From positions 1,632,001 through 1,696,000 of the forward strand of contig NZ_CP009888.1 in the NCBI RefSeq assembly GCF_000788395.1: DNA of 64,000 nt, read 5' to 3'. Under the pieces are notes generated by a model. That model had not been told where the DNA came from and made no database searches. It worked only from the letters and a program-made list of their open reading frames with translations. Position numbers and translations under genes: made by a program. This document shows positions 1-8,710 of the stretch, piece after piece. The stretch comes from Pseudoalteromonas piratica. GTDB lineage: Bacteria; Pseudomonadota; Gammaproteobacteria; Enterobacterales; Alteromonadaceae. Each line of letters opens with the position of its first letter. Position 1 is the stretch's first letter.

Positions 1-105
1 ATGCGTAAACTTCGTGATGAAAAAAAGTTTGATAGCTTTTCAGAGTTAACAACACAGATTTCATGTGATGTTGAAGCTGCAAAAGCCTATTTTGATTTAA
101 TTTAG
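1..105 (+). CDS. ribF: Bifunctional riboflavin kinase/FAD synthetase, C-terminal fragment
   Basis: Only the last 34 codons are in the window; the gene begins upstream and ends at TAG (103-105). The visible peptide carries the LRDEKKF motif followed by an EL-x4-I-x2-D-x4-A pattern that closes the riboflavin kinase domain of RibF. Its place directly upstream of ileS is the conserved ribF-ileS-lspA order of gammaproteobacteria. RibF makes FMN and then FAD from riboflavin in the cytoplasm. The ATG at position 1 is an internal methionine, not a start. Confidence 0.85.
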   Translation: MRKLRDEKKFDSFSELTTQISCDVEAAKAYFDLI

Positions 106-130
106 TAGCCGATACGGAAAGTAGAATTAA

Positions 131-2959
131 ATGAGCGACTACAAACATACCTTAAATTTGCCGGAAACTCAGTTTCCAATGCGTGGTAACTTAGCACAAC
201 GCGAACCACAAATGCTTAAATCTTGGTACGAGAAAGATCTTTACGGTCAAATTCGTCAAGCTAAAAAAGGCAAGAAATCATTCATTTTGCATGATGGTCC
301 TCCGTATGCAAATGGCAATATTCACTTAGGTCACTCTGTAAATAAAATTCTAAAAGACATTATTATTAAGTCTAAGACGCTTTCAGGCTTTGATGCGCCA
401 TACGTTCCTGGTTGGGACTGTCATGGTTTACCAATCGAGCTACAAGTAGAGAAGAAAGTAGGCAAACCGGGTAAAAAAGTATCAGTTGCTGAATTCCGTG
501 AGAAATGTCGCGACTACGCGAAAAAGCAAGTTGAAGGTCAAAAGGCTGACTTTAAACGCTTAGGTGTGTTTGGTGATTGGGACAAACCTTACTTAACAAT
601 GAACTTCGATTTCGAAGCAAACGCGATTCGCGTGCTTGGTCGTATTATTAAAAATGGTCACCTACATAAAGGTTCTAAGCCAGTTCATTGGTGTACTGAT
701 TGTGGTTCGGCACTTGCTGAAGCAGAAGTTGAATACCAAGATAAGCAATCACCTGCAATTGACGTTAAGTTTACTTTTGTTGATGAAGCAGCACTTATCT
801 CTAAATTTAATTTAGCTGATGGTCATGAAGGTGAAGGCGATATCAGCATTGTTATTTGGACAACAACACCTTGGACACTGCCTGCGAACCGTGGTGTGGC
901 AGTGCACGAAGGTCTTGAGTACAGCTTAGTGCAAATTGAAACTGAACAAGGTAAACAGCGTTTAGTATTAGCATCTGATCTTGTTAAAGATGCAATGGAT
1001 CGTTACGGCGTGGATAAGTTCCATGCACTTGGTTATTGCCAAGGTTCAGACCTTGAATTATTGCAAGCAAACCACCCATTCTACGATTTCACTGTTCCTG
1101 TGATTTTAGGTGAGCACGTAACAACTGATTCTGGTACGGGTGCTGTTCATACTGCACCAGGTCACGGTCAAGAAGACTTTGTTGTGGGTCAGCAATATAA
1201 CTTAGAAGTAGCTAACCCAGTAGGTGCAAATGGTGTGTATTTACCTGATACCGAACTATTTGCAGGCCAACATGTATTTAAAGCGAATGCGAGCGTAATT
1301 GACGTATTAACTGAAAAAGGTGCGTTAATGCACCACCATGCGCTTAATCACAGTTACCCACATTGTTGGCGCCACAAAACGCCAATTATTTTCCGTGCAA
1401 CACCACAGTGGTTTGTTAGCATGGATCAGGCTAACTTACGCCAAGATTCATTAAACGAAATTAAAAAGACACAGTGGTTACCTGAGTGGGGCGAAAGCCG
1501 CATTGCGAACATGGTTGAAGGCCGTCCAGATTGGTGTATTTCACGTCAGCGTACGTGGGGTGTGCCAATTGCATTATTTGTTGATAAAGATACCGGTAGC
1601 CTACACCCGAATACTGCTGAACTTATCGAGCAAGTTGCTGTAAAGGTAGAAGAAAAGGGTATTCAAGCTTGGTATGACTTAGATGTAACTGAGCTACTAA
1701 GTGCTGAAGATGCTGAGCAATACGTAAAAGTACAAGATACGCTTGACGTTTGGTTTGATTCAGGTGTAACACACGCATGTGTTGTCGATGCACGTGAAGA
1801 ACTAACAGGCCCTGCAGATTTATATCTTGAAGGTTCTGACCAACACCGTGGTTGGTTTATGTCATCAATGATGACATCAGTTGCCATTAACGGTCACGCA
1901 CCATATAAGCAAGTGCTTACTCATGGCTTTACCGTTGATCAAAATGGTCGCAAAATGTCTAAGTCACTTGGTAATGTTATTTCACCACAAGACATTATGA
2001 ACAAGATGGGTGCCGATATCCTACGTTTATGGGTTGCATCAACGGATTACACTGCTGAAATGACGGTTTCTGATGAAATCTTCAAACGCTCTGCAGATCG
2101 TTACCGCCGTATTCGTAACACTGCTCGTTACTTATTAGCGAACCTAAATGGTTTTAATCCAGAGACGGACATGATTGCAGCAGATGAAATGGTTGCCCTT
2201 GACCGTTGGATTTTAGATCGTGCTGCGGTATTACAAGATGAACTTGTAGCAGCGTATGATGAATATCAAATGCTTGTAGTAACTCAAAAGTTAATGAACT
2301 TCTGTACTGTTGAATTAGGTTCATTCTACTTAGATGTGATCAAAGATCGTCAGTACACAGCAAAGGCTGACAGTGTTGCACGTCGTTCATGTCAAACTGC
2401 GCTTTATCATATTGCTGAAGCAATGACGCGCTGGATGGCACCAATTATGAGCTTTACTGCTCAAGAAATCTGGCAAGTACTACCAGGTAAGCGTGATGAG
2501 TTTGTTTTTACAGGTGAATGGTATCAGGGTCTTGTAAAAGCAGATTCAGCTAAGCTAGATAACGCTTTCTGGCAGCAATTACTTGAAGTACGCGCTGAGG
2601 TAAACAAAGTACTTGAAGCCGCTCGTAAAGAAGAAAAGATTGGTGCAACGCTACAGGCGGAAGTAACTCTTTATGTAGGTAAATCACTGGAAGAGCAATT
2701 AGTTGCGCTAGGTGATGAACTACGATTTGTATTATTAACTTCTAAAGCGGTTGTTGAAAGCAAAGAAAATCGCCCGGAAGATGCCATTGCAAGTGATATT
2801 GAAGGTCTCTTCATTACTGTTTCAGCAACATCTGCTGAAAAATGTGAGCGTTGTTGGCACTATTGTGATGATGTGGGCACTCATGAAGAGCACAAAGATA
2901 TTTGTGGCCGCTGTGTAACTAACGTAGATGGCGAAGGTGAAGTTCGTCAATTTGCTTAG
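131..2959 (+). CDS. ileS: Isoleucyl-tRNA synthetase
   Basis: A class I aminoacyl-tRNA synthetase that charges tRNA-Ile in the cytoplasm. The HIGH signature appears as HLGH at residues 65-68 (after PPYANGNI) and KMSKS at 608-612. An editing (CP1) domain lies between them, with the TWGVP and [12 protein letters not shown] blocks. The C-terminus carries the zinc-binding cysteines CERC and CGRC (about residues 908-930), typical of the bacterial IleS subtype. The length of 942 aa is normal for the family. The ATG start lies 25 bp after the ribF stop and lspA follows after 9 bp, so co-transcription is likely. Confidence 0.98.
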   Translation: MSDYKHTLNLPETQFPMRGNLAQREPQMLKSWYEKDLYGQIRQAKKGKKSFILHDGPPYANGNIHLGHSVNKILKDIIIKSKTLSGFDAPYVPGWDCHGLPIELQVEKKVGKPGKKVSVAEFREKCRDYAKKQVEGQKADFKRLGVFGDWDKPYLTMNFDFEANAIRVLGRIIKNGHLHKGSKPVHWCTDCGSALAEAEVEYQDKQSPAIDVKFTFVDEAALISKFNLADGHEGEGDISIVIWTTTPWTLPANRGVAVHEGLEYSLVQIETEQGKQRLVLASDLVKDAMDRYGVDKFHALGYCQGSDLELLQANHPFYDFTVPVILGEHVTTDSGTGAVHTAPGHGQEDFVVGQQYNLEVANPVGANGVYLPDTELFAGQHVFKANASVIDVLTEKGALMHHHALNHSYPHCWRHKTPIIFRATPQWFVSMDQANLRQDSLNEIKKTQWLPEWGESRIANMVEGRPDWCISRQRTWGVPIALFVDKDTGSLHPNTAELIEQVAVKVEEKGIQAWYDLDVTELLSAEDAEQYVKVQDTLDVWFDSGVTHACVVDAREELTGPADLYLEGSDQHRGWFMSSMMTSVAINGHAPYKQVLTHGFTVDQNGRKMSKSLGNVISPQDIMNKMGADILRLWVASTDYTAEMTVSDEIFKRSADRYRRIRNTARYLLANLNGFNPETDMIAADEMVALDRWILDRAAVLQDELVAAYDEYQMLVVTQKLMNFCTVELGSFYLDVIKDRQYTAKADSVARRSCQTALYHIAEAMTRWMAPIMSFTAQEIWQVLPGKRDEFVFTGEWYQGLVKADSAKLDNAFWQQLLEVRAEVNKVLEAARKEEKIGATLQAEVTLYVGKSLEEQLVALGDELRFVLLTSKAVVESKENRPEDAIASDIEGLFITVSATSAEKCERCWHYCDDVGTHEEHKDICGRCVTNVDGEGEVRQFA

Positions 2960-2968
2960 GGGATAGGC

Positions 2969-3457
2969 GTGTTAAAAGGACGTAGTGGTCTTATTTGGTT
3001 AGTGCTCAGCATTGTTTTGCTGGCACTAGACCAAATAACTAAATGGGTAGTGAGTACTGAGATGTCTCTCTACCAAACTATTGATATTTTACCAGTATTT
3101 AATTTTACCTATGTACATAACTATGGAGCTGCGTTTAGCTTTTTAAGTGAGGCCGGTGGCTGGCAAAAATACTTTTTTAGTACGATTGCAGTAACAATCA
3201 GTGTGCTGCTGATTTATTGGCTAAAGAAATTACCAGCAACTAATAAATTACTGTGTAGTGCGTATGCATTAGTTTTAGCTGGTGCAATTGGTAATTTGAT
3301 TGATCGCTTAGTACATGGATACGTAATAGATTTTCTTCATGTATATTATCAGCAATATGATTTCCCTGTGTTTAATATCGCTGATGTAGCAATCAGCATT
3401 GGCGCAGCGTTGCTGTTACTTGATGCGTTTTTTGAGCAAAAAGAGAGCGATAAATGA
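2969..3457 (+). CDS. lspA: Lipoprotein signal peptidase (signal peptidase II)
   Basis: Inner-membrane aspartic protease that removes the signal peptide of diacylglyceryl-modified prolipoproteins. It is 162 aa with four hydrophobic segments. The conserved motifs are DQITKW near residue 21, NYGAAFSF at 51-58, GNLIDRL at 108-114, VIDF at 119-122 and FNIAD at 135-139. The invariant Asp residues of the last three blocks form the active site region in this family. The start is GTG (2969) with GGGGATAGG just upstream. Its last bases overlap the fkpB start by 4 bp (ATGA), which suggests translational coupling. Confidence 0.97.
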   Translation: MLKGRSGLIWLVLSIVLLALDQITKWVVSTEMSLYQTIDILPVFNFTYVHNYGAAFSFLSEAGGWQKYFFSTIAVTISVLLIYWLKKLPATNKLLCSAYALVLAGAIGNLIDRLVHGYVIDFLHVYYQQYDFPVFNIADVAISIGAALLLLDAFFEQKESDK

Positions 3458-3894
3458 CAGATTTAAAGATTGGTGAAAATTCTGAAGTTGTTTTTCACTT
3501 TTCAATCAAATTAGAAGATGGCTCTGCCGCCGATTCAACAAAAGTTCATAACAAACCAGCAAAATTAGTTATGGGTGATGGTAGCTTAACTGAAAACTTT
3601 GAAAAGTGTTTATTAGGTTTATCAGCAGGCGACGAAAAAAGCTTTAAGCTAGCACCTGAAGATGCGTTTGGTATGCCAAACCCAGATAACATTTATTATG
3701 TTGACCGTAGTAAATTTGGTTCTGATACACCTGCTGAAGTAGGCGCAATTATCGCGTTTACACAGCCAGATGGTACTGATTTACCTGGTTTAATTCGTGA
3801 AGTAGCAGGTGACTCTGTAACGGTTGATTTTAATCATCCACTTGCAGGTCAACATGTCGAGTTTGAAGTTGAAATTTTAGAAGTGCGAAACTAA
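3454..3894 (+). CDS. fkpB: FKBP-type peptidyl-prolyl isomerase, SlpA type
   Basis: A 146-aa FKBP-fold prolyl isomerase and chaperone of the SlpA/SlyD group. It opens with a beta-strand [11 protein letters not shown] block. The [24 protein letters not shown] block matches the FKBP active-site strand followed by the inserted chaperone (IF) flap, and the C-terminus [15 protein letters not shown] is the family signature. It lacks the metal-binding His-rich tail of SlyD, which favours SlpA/FkpB. It sits between lspA and ispH, overlapping lspA by 4 bp and ispH by 1 bp, as in E. coli. Confidence 0.95.
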   Translation: MTDLKIGENSEVVFHFSIKLEDGSAADSTKVHNKPAKLVMGDGSLTENFEKCLLGLSAGDEKSFKLAPEDAFGMPNPDNIYYVDRSKFGSDTPAEVGAIIAFTQPDGTDLPGLIREVAGDSVTVDFNHPLAGQHVEFEVEILEVRN

Positions 3895-4823
3895 TGAATA
3901 TTTTATTGGCGAATCCGCGTGGCTTTTGCGCAGGTGTTGATAGAGCAATTAGTATTGTTGAACGGGCACTTGACCTGTTTAAACCACCCATTTATGTACG
4001 CCATGAAGTGGTACACAACAAATATGTGGTAAATCGCTTAAAAGACCGCGGTGCCATTTTTGTAGAAGAACTTCACCAAGTGCCTGATGATAATATTGTT
4101 ATTTTTAGTGCACATGGTGTATCGCAAGCCGTCAGACAAGAAGCTAAGCGTCGCGAGCTTAAAGTATTTGATGCTACTTGCCCGCTAGTAACTAAAGTCC
4201 ATATGGAAGTAACGCGCGCGAGTCGCAAAGGCACTGAGTGTGTTCTTATAGGGCACCATGGTCACCCTGAAGTTGAAGGTACTATGGGGCAATACGATAA
4301 TGATGAAGGCGGTATTTATCTGGTTGAAACACCGGATGATGTTGCGACTTTATCGGTAAAAGACCCTGATAACTTGTTTTATTGCAGCCAAACAACACTG
4401 TCGGTTGATGACACAGCTGATGTGATTGATGCACTCCGTGCTAAATTTCCAAATATCCACGGTCCTCGTAAAGACGATATTTGTTATGCAACACAAAATC
4501 GTCAAGATGCAGTACGTGATCTAGCTGATAAAGCTGACTTAGTATTAGTTGTTGGCGCCAAAAACAGTTCTAATTCAAATCGTCTGCGCGAACTTAGTGC
4601 GAAAGTAGGCACGCCAGCACATTTGATTGATGACGCTACAATGATGGAGCAAAGCTGGTTTGAAACAATTGGTACTGTAGGTGTGACAGCTGGAGCTTCT
4701 GCGCCAGAGGTGCTAGTTCAACAAGTTGTTGACCAACTTAAAGCTTGGGGGGGAACTGAAGTAGTTGAAAACCCAGGTGAAGAAGAAAATATCATTTTTG
4801 CGGTACCCGCTGAATTGAGATAA
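3894..4823 (+). CDS. ispH: 4-hydroxy-3-methylbut-2-enyl diphosphate reductase
   Basis: Last enzyme of the MEP isoprenoid pathway. It reduces HMBPP to IPP and DMAPP with an iron-sulfur cluster. The three cluster-ligand cysteines are Cys12 (GFCAGV), Cys96 (DATCPLV) and Cys197 (ICYATQ). Conserved His residues lie at 41 (EVVHNKYV) and in the [10 protein letters not shown] block near 121-124. At 309 aa it has the standard bacterial length. The ATG overlaps the fkpB TAA by one base. It ends the ribF-ileS-lspA-fkpB-ispH cluster. Confidence 0.98.
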   Translation: MNILLANPRGFCAGVDRAISIVERALDLFKPPIYVRHEVVHNKYVVNRLKDRGAIFVEELHQVPDDNIVIFSAHGVSQAVRQEAKRRELKVFDATCPLVTKVHMEVTRASRKGTECVLIGHHGHPEVEGTMGQYDNDEGGIYLVETPDDVATLSVKDPDNLFYCSQTTLSVDDTADVIDALRAKFPNIHGPRKDDICYATQNRQDAVRDLADKADLVLVVGAKNSSNSNRLRELSAKVGTPAHLIDDATMMEQSWFETIGTVGVTAGASAPEVLVQQVVDQLKAWGGTEVVENPGEEENIIFAVPAELR

Positions 4824-4838
4824 TTTTAAGGCTTGCTA

Positions 4839-5849
4839 ATGATTTCAATGAGTCAAATTAAAGGTGATTTATTAGCAAGCTTACTTAATGATAGAGCACT
4901 GCTGGCAGTTATTATTGTTGGTCAATTACTCGCTATTATTTTAACGTTTTCTCCGCTTATCAAATCCGATCCTTGGCTCACTTTAGCGCCTGTTAGTTTG
5001 TTTATTCATTTCGTATCACTAGCGAGTTTAAGCTCTATCTATCTTTTAAAAAAGCAACTTGCAAATGCAAGCTATCAGCAACAGTTGATAGTGCTCATTT
5101 TAGTGATTTGCAGCTTTACATTAGCGACTAGTTATTTAGTGTTTACGCTTGAGATATTAAACTCCATTTCATTGTTTGAATTTTTGAGCCGAAACTTACT
5201 CATTGCACTTATTATAGCCGTGCTTTATGCCCAATTTAGTATTATGCATGCAGAGCGGGGCTACTCAGAACAAATTGCTACACAAGCTCAACTAAGCTCG
5301 TTACAGGCGCGCATCAGACCACATTTTTTATTTAATAGTTTAAATATGGCGGCTGAACTTGTTTATCATAATGCAGAAGATGCAGAAAAAACGATTTTGG
5401 CGCTTGCTGATTTATCACGTGCAGCAATGCATTGTGATGAGGCAATTCCGTTAGAAAAAGAAGTTTTACTCGCGCAGCAGTATATGTTGGTAGAGTCATG
5501 GCGCTTTGGCGATAGATTAACGATAGACTGGCAATTGCCAGAAAAGTTGCCTGAATTGAAAGTACCCGCATTAACCATTCAGCCGCTATTGGAAAATGCT
5601 ATTTGTCATGGGGTAGAACCAAATGAAGCAGCCTCTACTGTCTCAATACAGTTATTGGTCAGTAGCAGTTCTATTTCATTTATTATTGATAATCCTTACT
5701 TGCAACAGGCATCAAAATCACGCCCTTCAAACGGCATTGCAGTTGAGAATATTAAAGAGCGCTTAACTATGTATTTTGGCAAGCGAGCTAAGCTTACACA
5801 CTTTATTCAAGATGAAAATTATCGCACTAAATTAGTTATACCGAGATAG
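4839..5849 (+). CDS. LytS/AlgZ (FimS)-type sensor histidine kinase
   Basis: Membrane sensor kinase of the His_kinase (PF06580) family. About four transmembrane helices lie within residues 18-135. They are followed by the RPHFLFNSLN phospho-acceptor box (His about 162) and an N-box PLLENAICHG (Asn about 253) of the ATP-binding domain. I chose ATG 4839 because AAGG sits 7 nt before it; an in-frame TTG at 4833 and an ATG at 4848 are alternatives. The response regulator gene starts 2 bp downstream. In Pseudomonas the AlgZ(FimS)/AlgR pair activates the fimU-pilVWXY1Y2E operon. The same pilin genes follow directly here, so this is likely the functional counterpart. Role assignment is inferred from family plus context. 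Confidence 0.88.
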   Translation: MISMSQIKGDLLASLLNDRALLAVIIVGQLLAIILTFSPLIKSDPWLTLAPVSLFIHFVSLASLSSIYLLKKQLANASYQQQLIVLILVICSFTLATSYLVFTLEILNSISLFEFLSRNLLIALIIAVLYAQFSIMHAERGYSEQIATQAQLSSLQARIRPHFLFNSLNMAAELVYHNAEDAEKTILALADLSRAAMHCDEAIPLEKEVLLAQQYMLVESWRFGDRLTIDWQLPEKLPELKVPALTIQPLLENAICHGVEPNEAASTVSIQLLVSSSSISFIIDNPYLQQASKSRPSNGIAVENIKERLTMYFGKRAKLTHFIQDENYRTKLVIPR

Positions 5850-5851
5850 CT

Positions 5852-6556
5852 ATGAATGTTTTAATTGTTGATGATGAGCCTTTAGCAAGAGCCAGAATTG
5901 CGAGATTATTGCAAAAACTGCGCCCTGATTTTTCGCTATTGCCTTTAGCTTGCAATGCAAATGAAGCCTTGAAAATATGCGGCGATGTAATGCCTGATTT
6001 AGCGCTTTTAGATATCGAAATGCCAGGTATGTCAGGCATAGAGCTCGCGCAAAAATTGAAAGAAATAGAACCACCACCTGCAATTGTTTTTATTACAGCC
6101 TACCCAGATAAAGCCCTGCCTGCGTTTTCGGTATTACCGCAAGGGTACCTTGTAAAACCAATTGATGAAGCATCGCTTGCTAAGATCATATCAGGGCTGC
6201 AATTGACTCACCGTGCACAAACAGCACTAAAACAACAAGAAGCACTAGATTATCTAGAAAATGGCATGCACAAACAGATATTAATCGCTGATATTAGGTT
6301 GATAAAGACAGAAGATAAATATCTTAGAGTAGTTACACCGACACGCAGTTTTTTAATTGAAGGATCACTTAAAAAATTATTAAATGATTTCCCCCTCTTT
6401 TTTGTTCGCGCTCATCGCAACACCATTGTGAACAGTAGTTACCTGAGTGAAGTTGGTCATGATCATAACAAGCACTGGTTAAAGTTAATTGATTTGGATG
6501 ACAAAATTGAGATTAGCCGACGTGAGTGGCCTAACTTAAAGCAATTACTTAAATAA
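5852..6556 (+). CDS. LytTR-family response regulator, AlgR-like
   Basis: Cytoplasmic regulator of 234 aa. The N-terminal receiver has the acidic pocket VDDE (residues 7-9), phospho-acceptor Asp54 (LLDIEMPG) and switch Lys102 (LVKPID). The C-terminal LytTR DNA-binding domain, about residues 135-234, has the EDKYLRVV and FFVRAHRNTIVN blocks. It is paired with the upstream kinase (2 bp gap). The 111-bp gap to pilV holds two perfect 9-bp LytTR half-site matches. The natural inference is phosphorylation-dependent or constitutive control of the pilV-pilE genes, as for AlgR in Pseudomonas aeruginosa. Confidence 0.92.
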   Translation: MNVLIVDDEPLARARIARLLQKLRPDFSLLPLACNANEALKICGDVMPDLALLDIEMPGMSGIELAQKLKEIEPPPAIVFITAYPDKALPAFSVLPQGYLVKPIDEASLAKIISGLQLTHRAQTALKQQEALDYLENGMHKQILIADIRLIKTEDKYLRVVTPTRSFLIEGSLKKLLNDFPLFFVRAHRNTIVNSSYLSEVGHDHNKHWLKLIDLDDKIEISRREWPNLKQLLK

Positions 6557-6561
6557 TAAAT

Positions 6562-6622
6562 ACCGTTTATCGGAAATTCTTACCGTTAATTACTTGTTAA
6601 TTGAGTTTCAACTTTCGTTCAG
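6562..6622 (+). promoter_or_regulatory. LytTR/AlgR-type direct repeats upstream of pilV
   Basis: ACCGTTTAT at 6562-6570 and ACCGTTAAT at 6582-6590 both match the LytTR half-site pattern [TA][AC][CA]GTTN[AG][TG] at all nine positions. They are spaced 20 bp start to start (11-bp gap), about two helical turns. A third, 8-of-9 copy (TTCGTTCAG) is at 6614-6622. They lie between the regulator stop codon and pilV, where an activator of the pilin operon would bind. The sequence match is observed; binding is inferred. Confidence 0.65.
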
Positions 6623-6667
6623 CGACTATTAAGCTAGAAAAATTTTAGTTTAAAGGATGAATGAAAA

Positions 6668-7237
6668 ATGCGAATACTCAATTCCACTTTTTCCTCTTTT
6701 AAGAATAGATCTCAAAGTAAGGGTTTTACACTTATTGAGGTGTTGGTTGCTTTTATTGTGTTAACAGTTGGCCTTTTGGGAACTGTTGCGTTGCAATCAA
6801 ATGCTAAGCAAGCAAGTTATGACGCTAATCAACGCAGTGCTGCGTTGGCACTAGCCAATGATATTGTTGAACGTATTCGTGCAAATGACACGGCTGACAT
6901 TGTTGCAAATTACAGTAAGACCTTCAGTTATTTAGATACACCAGTTGAAAAAAAATGTCTAAATACTCGTTGCTCATCTTCTGAAATCGCTGAGTATGAC
7001 TTATACCAGTGGAACAAAGCCTTAAGAGTCTCAGACAATACAGGGGCTTTGGCTAATGGCACCGTGTGTATTTCTCCAACCGCTGACGGTGATGGTGTAA
7101 ATTTGAGAGTCGTTGTAGCTTGGCAAGGCAGACAAAAAATCGCGGAGTCTAGCGCTTCTAAGGCGGTTACTTGCGGTACGATTGCAAATAGAAAAACAGT
7201 TGTACTTGATAGCTATATTTTTATGAGGTCAGCATAA
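6668..7237 (+). CDS. pilV: Type IV pilus minor pilin PilV
   Basis: A 189-aa class of type IV prepilin. A short basic leader ends in KG, followed by FTLIEVLVAFIVLTVGLLG (Phe+1, Glu5), the prepilin peptidase site and polymerisation helix. The following ALQ...A..A..R..A..LA.D..ERIRAN pattern is the PilV family signature. It is first in the pilVWXY1E set and pilW begins directly at its stop. ATG 6668 lies within AAGGATGAATGAAAAATG, with AAGGA as a probable ribosome site. The product acts in the inner membrane and pilus tip complex that primes pilus assembly. Confidence 0.93.
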   Translation: MRILNSTFSSFKNRSQSKGFTLIEVLVAFIVLTVGLLGTVALQSNAKQASYDANQRSAALALANDIVERIRANDTADIVANYSKTFSYLDTPVEKKCLNTRCSSSEIAEYDLYQWNKALRVSDNTGALANGTVCISPTADGDGVNLRVVVAWQGRQKIAESSASKAVTCGTIANRKTVVLDSYIFMRSA

Positions 7238-8251
7238 ATGATCAAGCTTAATAAATTTAATCAGCTTGGTTTTACCATGCTGGAACTGATGATCTCTCTT
7301 TTCGTAGGCGCTTTTATCCTTGCAGGCGTTATGTTTACTTACTTAGGCATGAAAATTACCACTGCAGACACAATGGATATTGGTGAGCTACAAGAGTCGG
7401 GACGTTTGGCAATGGATGTGTTGAAGCGTGATATTGAATTGGCAGGCTTTTGGGGTAATTTTACAGAAACGCCAAGTGCAGCTGTATTAACAAATGCCAG
7501 TCCTACTTCCCCATCACCTGACTGCTCAGAAGGTACTAATAATGGCACTTTTCCAGATACAGGCGCAGGTAGCAATAGTGCGTTTAAAGTCATTTATGCC
7601 AAAGAAGCAGCCTCTGGGAACGAATTGAATTGCATCGGCAGTCCGTTAGCAGGTAGTGATATTTTACAAATTAAACGTGTACTGGGGCAAGAAGTAACAG
7701 GCACGACGGTGACGTCGAATACTTATTTTACTGCTACCCCTCAAACAGCCCGTTTTATTAGAGGGACAGGTGCAGTTATAAATCCGGGTATTAACGCAAA
7801 AGTGTGGGAATACACACACAACGCTTATTTTGTGCAAGACCAAACATATACACTTAATGGTAAATCTGTAGTTGTGCCAACGCTCAGAAGAATGCGTCTG
7901 TCTAATGGGCAAATGCGCTCTGAAACGGTAATGGAAGGCATTGAAAATATCAGATTCGTATTCGGTTTGGATACAAATGGTGATTTGCGTGTAGATACTT
8001 ACAAAACGACAGCACAAATGTCAGCGATTGACTGGGATCAACAAAGCGCGGTTGTTTCGAGCGTACAAATATTTTTACTTGTTAGAACACTTGAAGAAGA
8101 TAGAAATAACCCTGCAACAAACCAGACGTTTATTTTAGGTGGGGAAGGTGACCATAAGCGAGTACTGACTTTCAACGATGGCTTCAGACGCAAGTTATTA
8201 ACTTCAACAGTGCGCTTAGTGAATGTGGGGAACGATCAATGGGCAATTTAA
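7238..8251 (+). CDS. pilW: Type IV pilus minor pilin PilW
   Basis: 337 aa. The leader ends in LG, followed by FTMLELMISLFVGAFILAGVM (Phe+1, Glu5), the prepilin processing site and membrane helix. The block LQESGRLAMDVLKRDIELAGFWG (in family terms the QESGR-A-x4-L-x2-D-I-x3-G-F-W signature) is characteristic of PilW. The ATG immediately follows the pilV stop, and the 3' end overlaps pilX by 13 bp. PilW is a large minor pilin that joins PilV, PilX and PilY1 in the tip complex. Confidence 0.92.
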   Translation: MIKLNKFNQLGFTMLELMISLFVGAFILAGVMFTYLGMKITTADTMDIGELQESGRLAMDVLKRDIELAGFWGNFTETPSAAVLTNASPTSPSPDCSEGTNNGTFPDTGAGSNSAFKVIYAKEAASGNELNCIGSPLAGSDILQIKRVLGQEVTGTTVTSNTYFTATPQTARFIRGTGAVINPGINAKVWEYTHNAYFVQDQTYTLNGKSVVVPTLRRMRLSNGQMRSETVMEGIENIRFVFGLDTNGDLRVDTYKTTAQMSAIDWDQQSAVVSSVQIFLLVRTLEEDRNNPATNQTFILGGEGDHKRVLTFNDGFRRKLLTSTVRLVNVGNDQWAI

Positions 8252-8709
8252 AAAATCAAAAAGGCATCGTGCTTGTAGCGGCAATGTTAATGATTTTAAT
8301 GGTATCAGGCATTGCGGTTACTGTGATGAGTGGTAGTGCTTTAGACAGTAAAATGATCAATGCTACTCAGGACTCATATCGAGCAGAATCTATCACCCGT
8401 GGTGATACTGAAAAATCTATTAAAGATGAACTTGCTAAAAAAGGTAATAGTCAGTTCCTTCTAAAAAGAAGCAATGCTGCCTATGTGAACGATTCAATTA
8501 CTTTACTCTCAGGTAGTACCAAGGTTGTGATGGTTAACGAAGTTGGTGGACCGGATGAATTACTGGACTGTCCTCCGCGTTTTGCACCTACCCCAAAAAT
8601 TAGCTGTAACTTTTTAAAGTTAACAACGTCAAGGGCATATGGCAAAAACGATAAACACACCATGACAATAAATACTGGCATTCAACAAGAAATGATAGGA
8701 GGCCAATAA
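8239..8709 (+). CDS. pilX: Type IV pilus minor pilin PilX
   Basis: 156 aa. The leader NLKNQKG is followed by IVLVAAMLMILMVSGIAVTVM. The mature protein would begin with Ile and has no Glu at position 5, the GspK-like feature expected of the pilin that caps the tip complex. The SALDSKMINATQDSYRAES region fits the PilX N-terminal family. It overlaps pilW by 13 bp and pilY1 starts 1 bp after its stop. Confidence 0.88.
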   Translation: MGNLKNQKGIVLVAAMLMILMVSGIAVTVMSGSALDSKMINATQDSYRAESITRGDTEKSIKDELAKKGNSQFLLKRSNAAYVNDSITLLSGSTKVVMVNEVGGPDELLDCPPRFAPTPKISCNFLKLTTSRAYGKNDKHTMTINTGIQQEMIGGQ

Positions 8710-8710
8710 C

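Noticed and set aside
7664..8017. 117-aa antisense reading frame inside pilW
   Set aside because: It is the shadow of pilW, with unlikely amino acid composition and no ribosome site.
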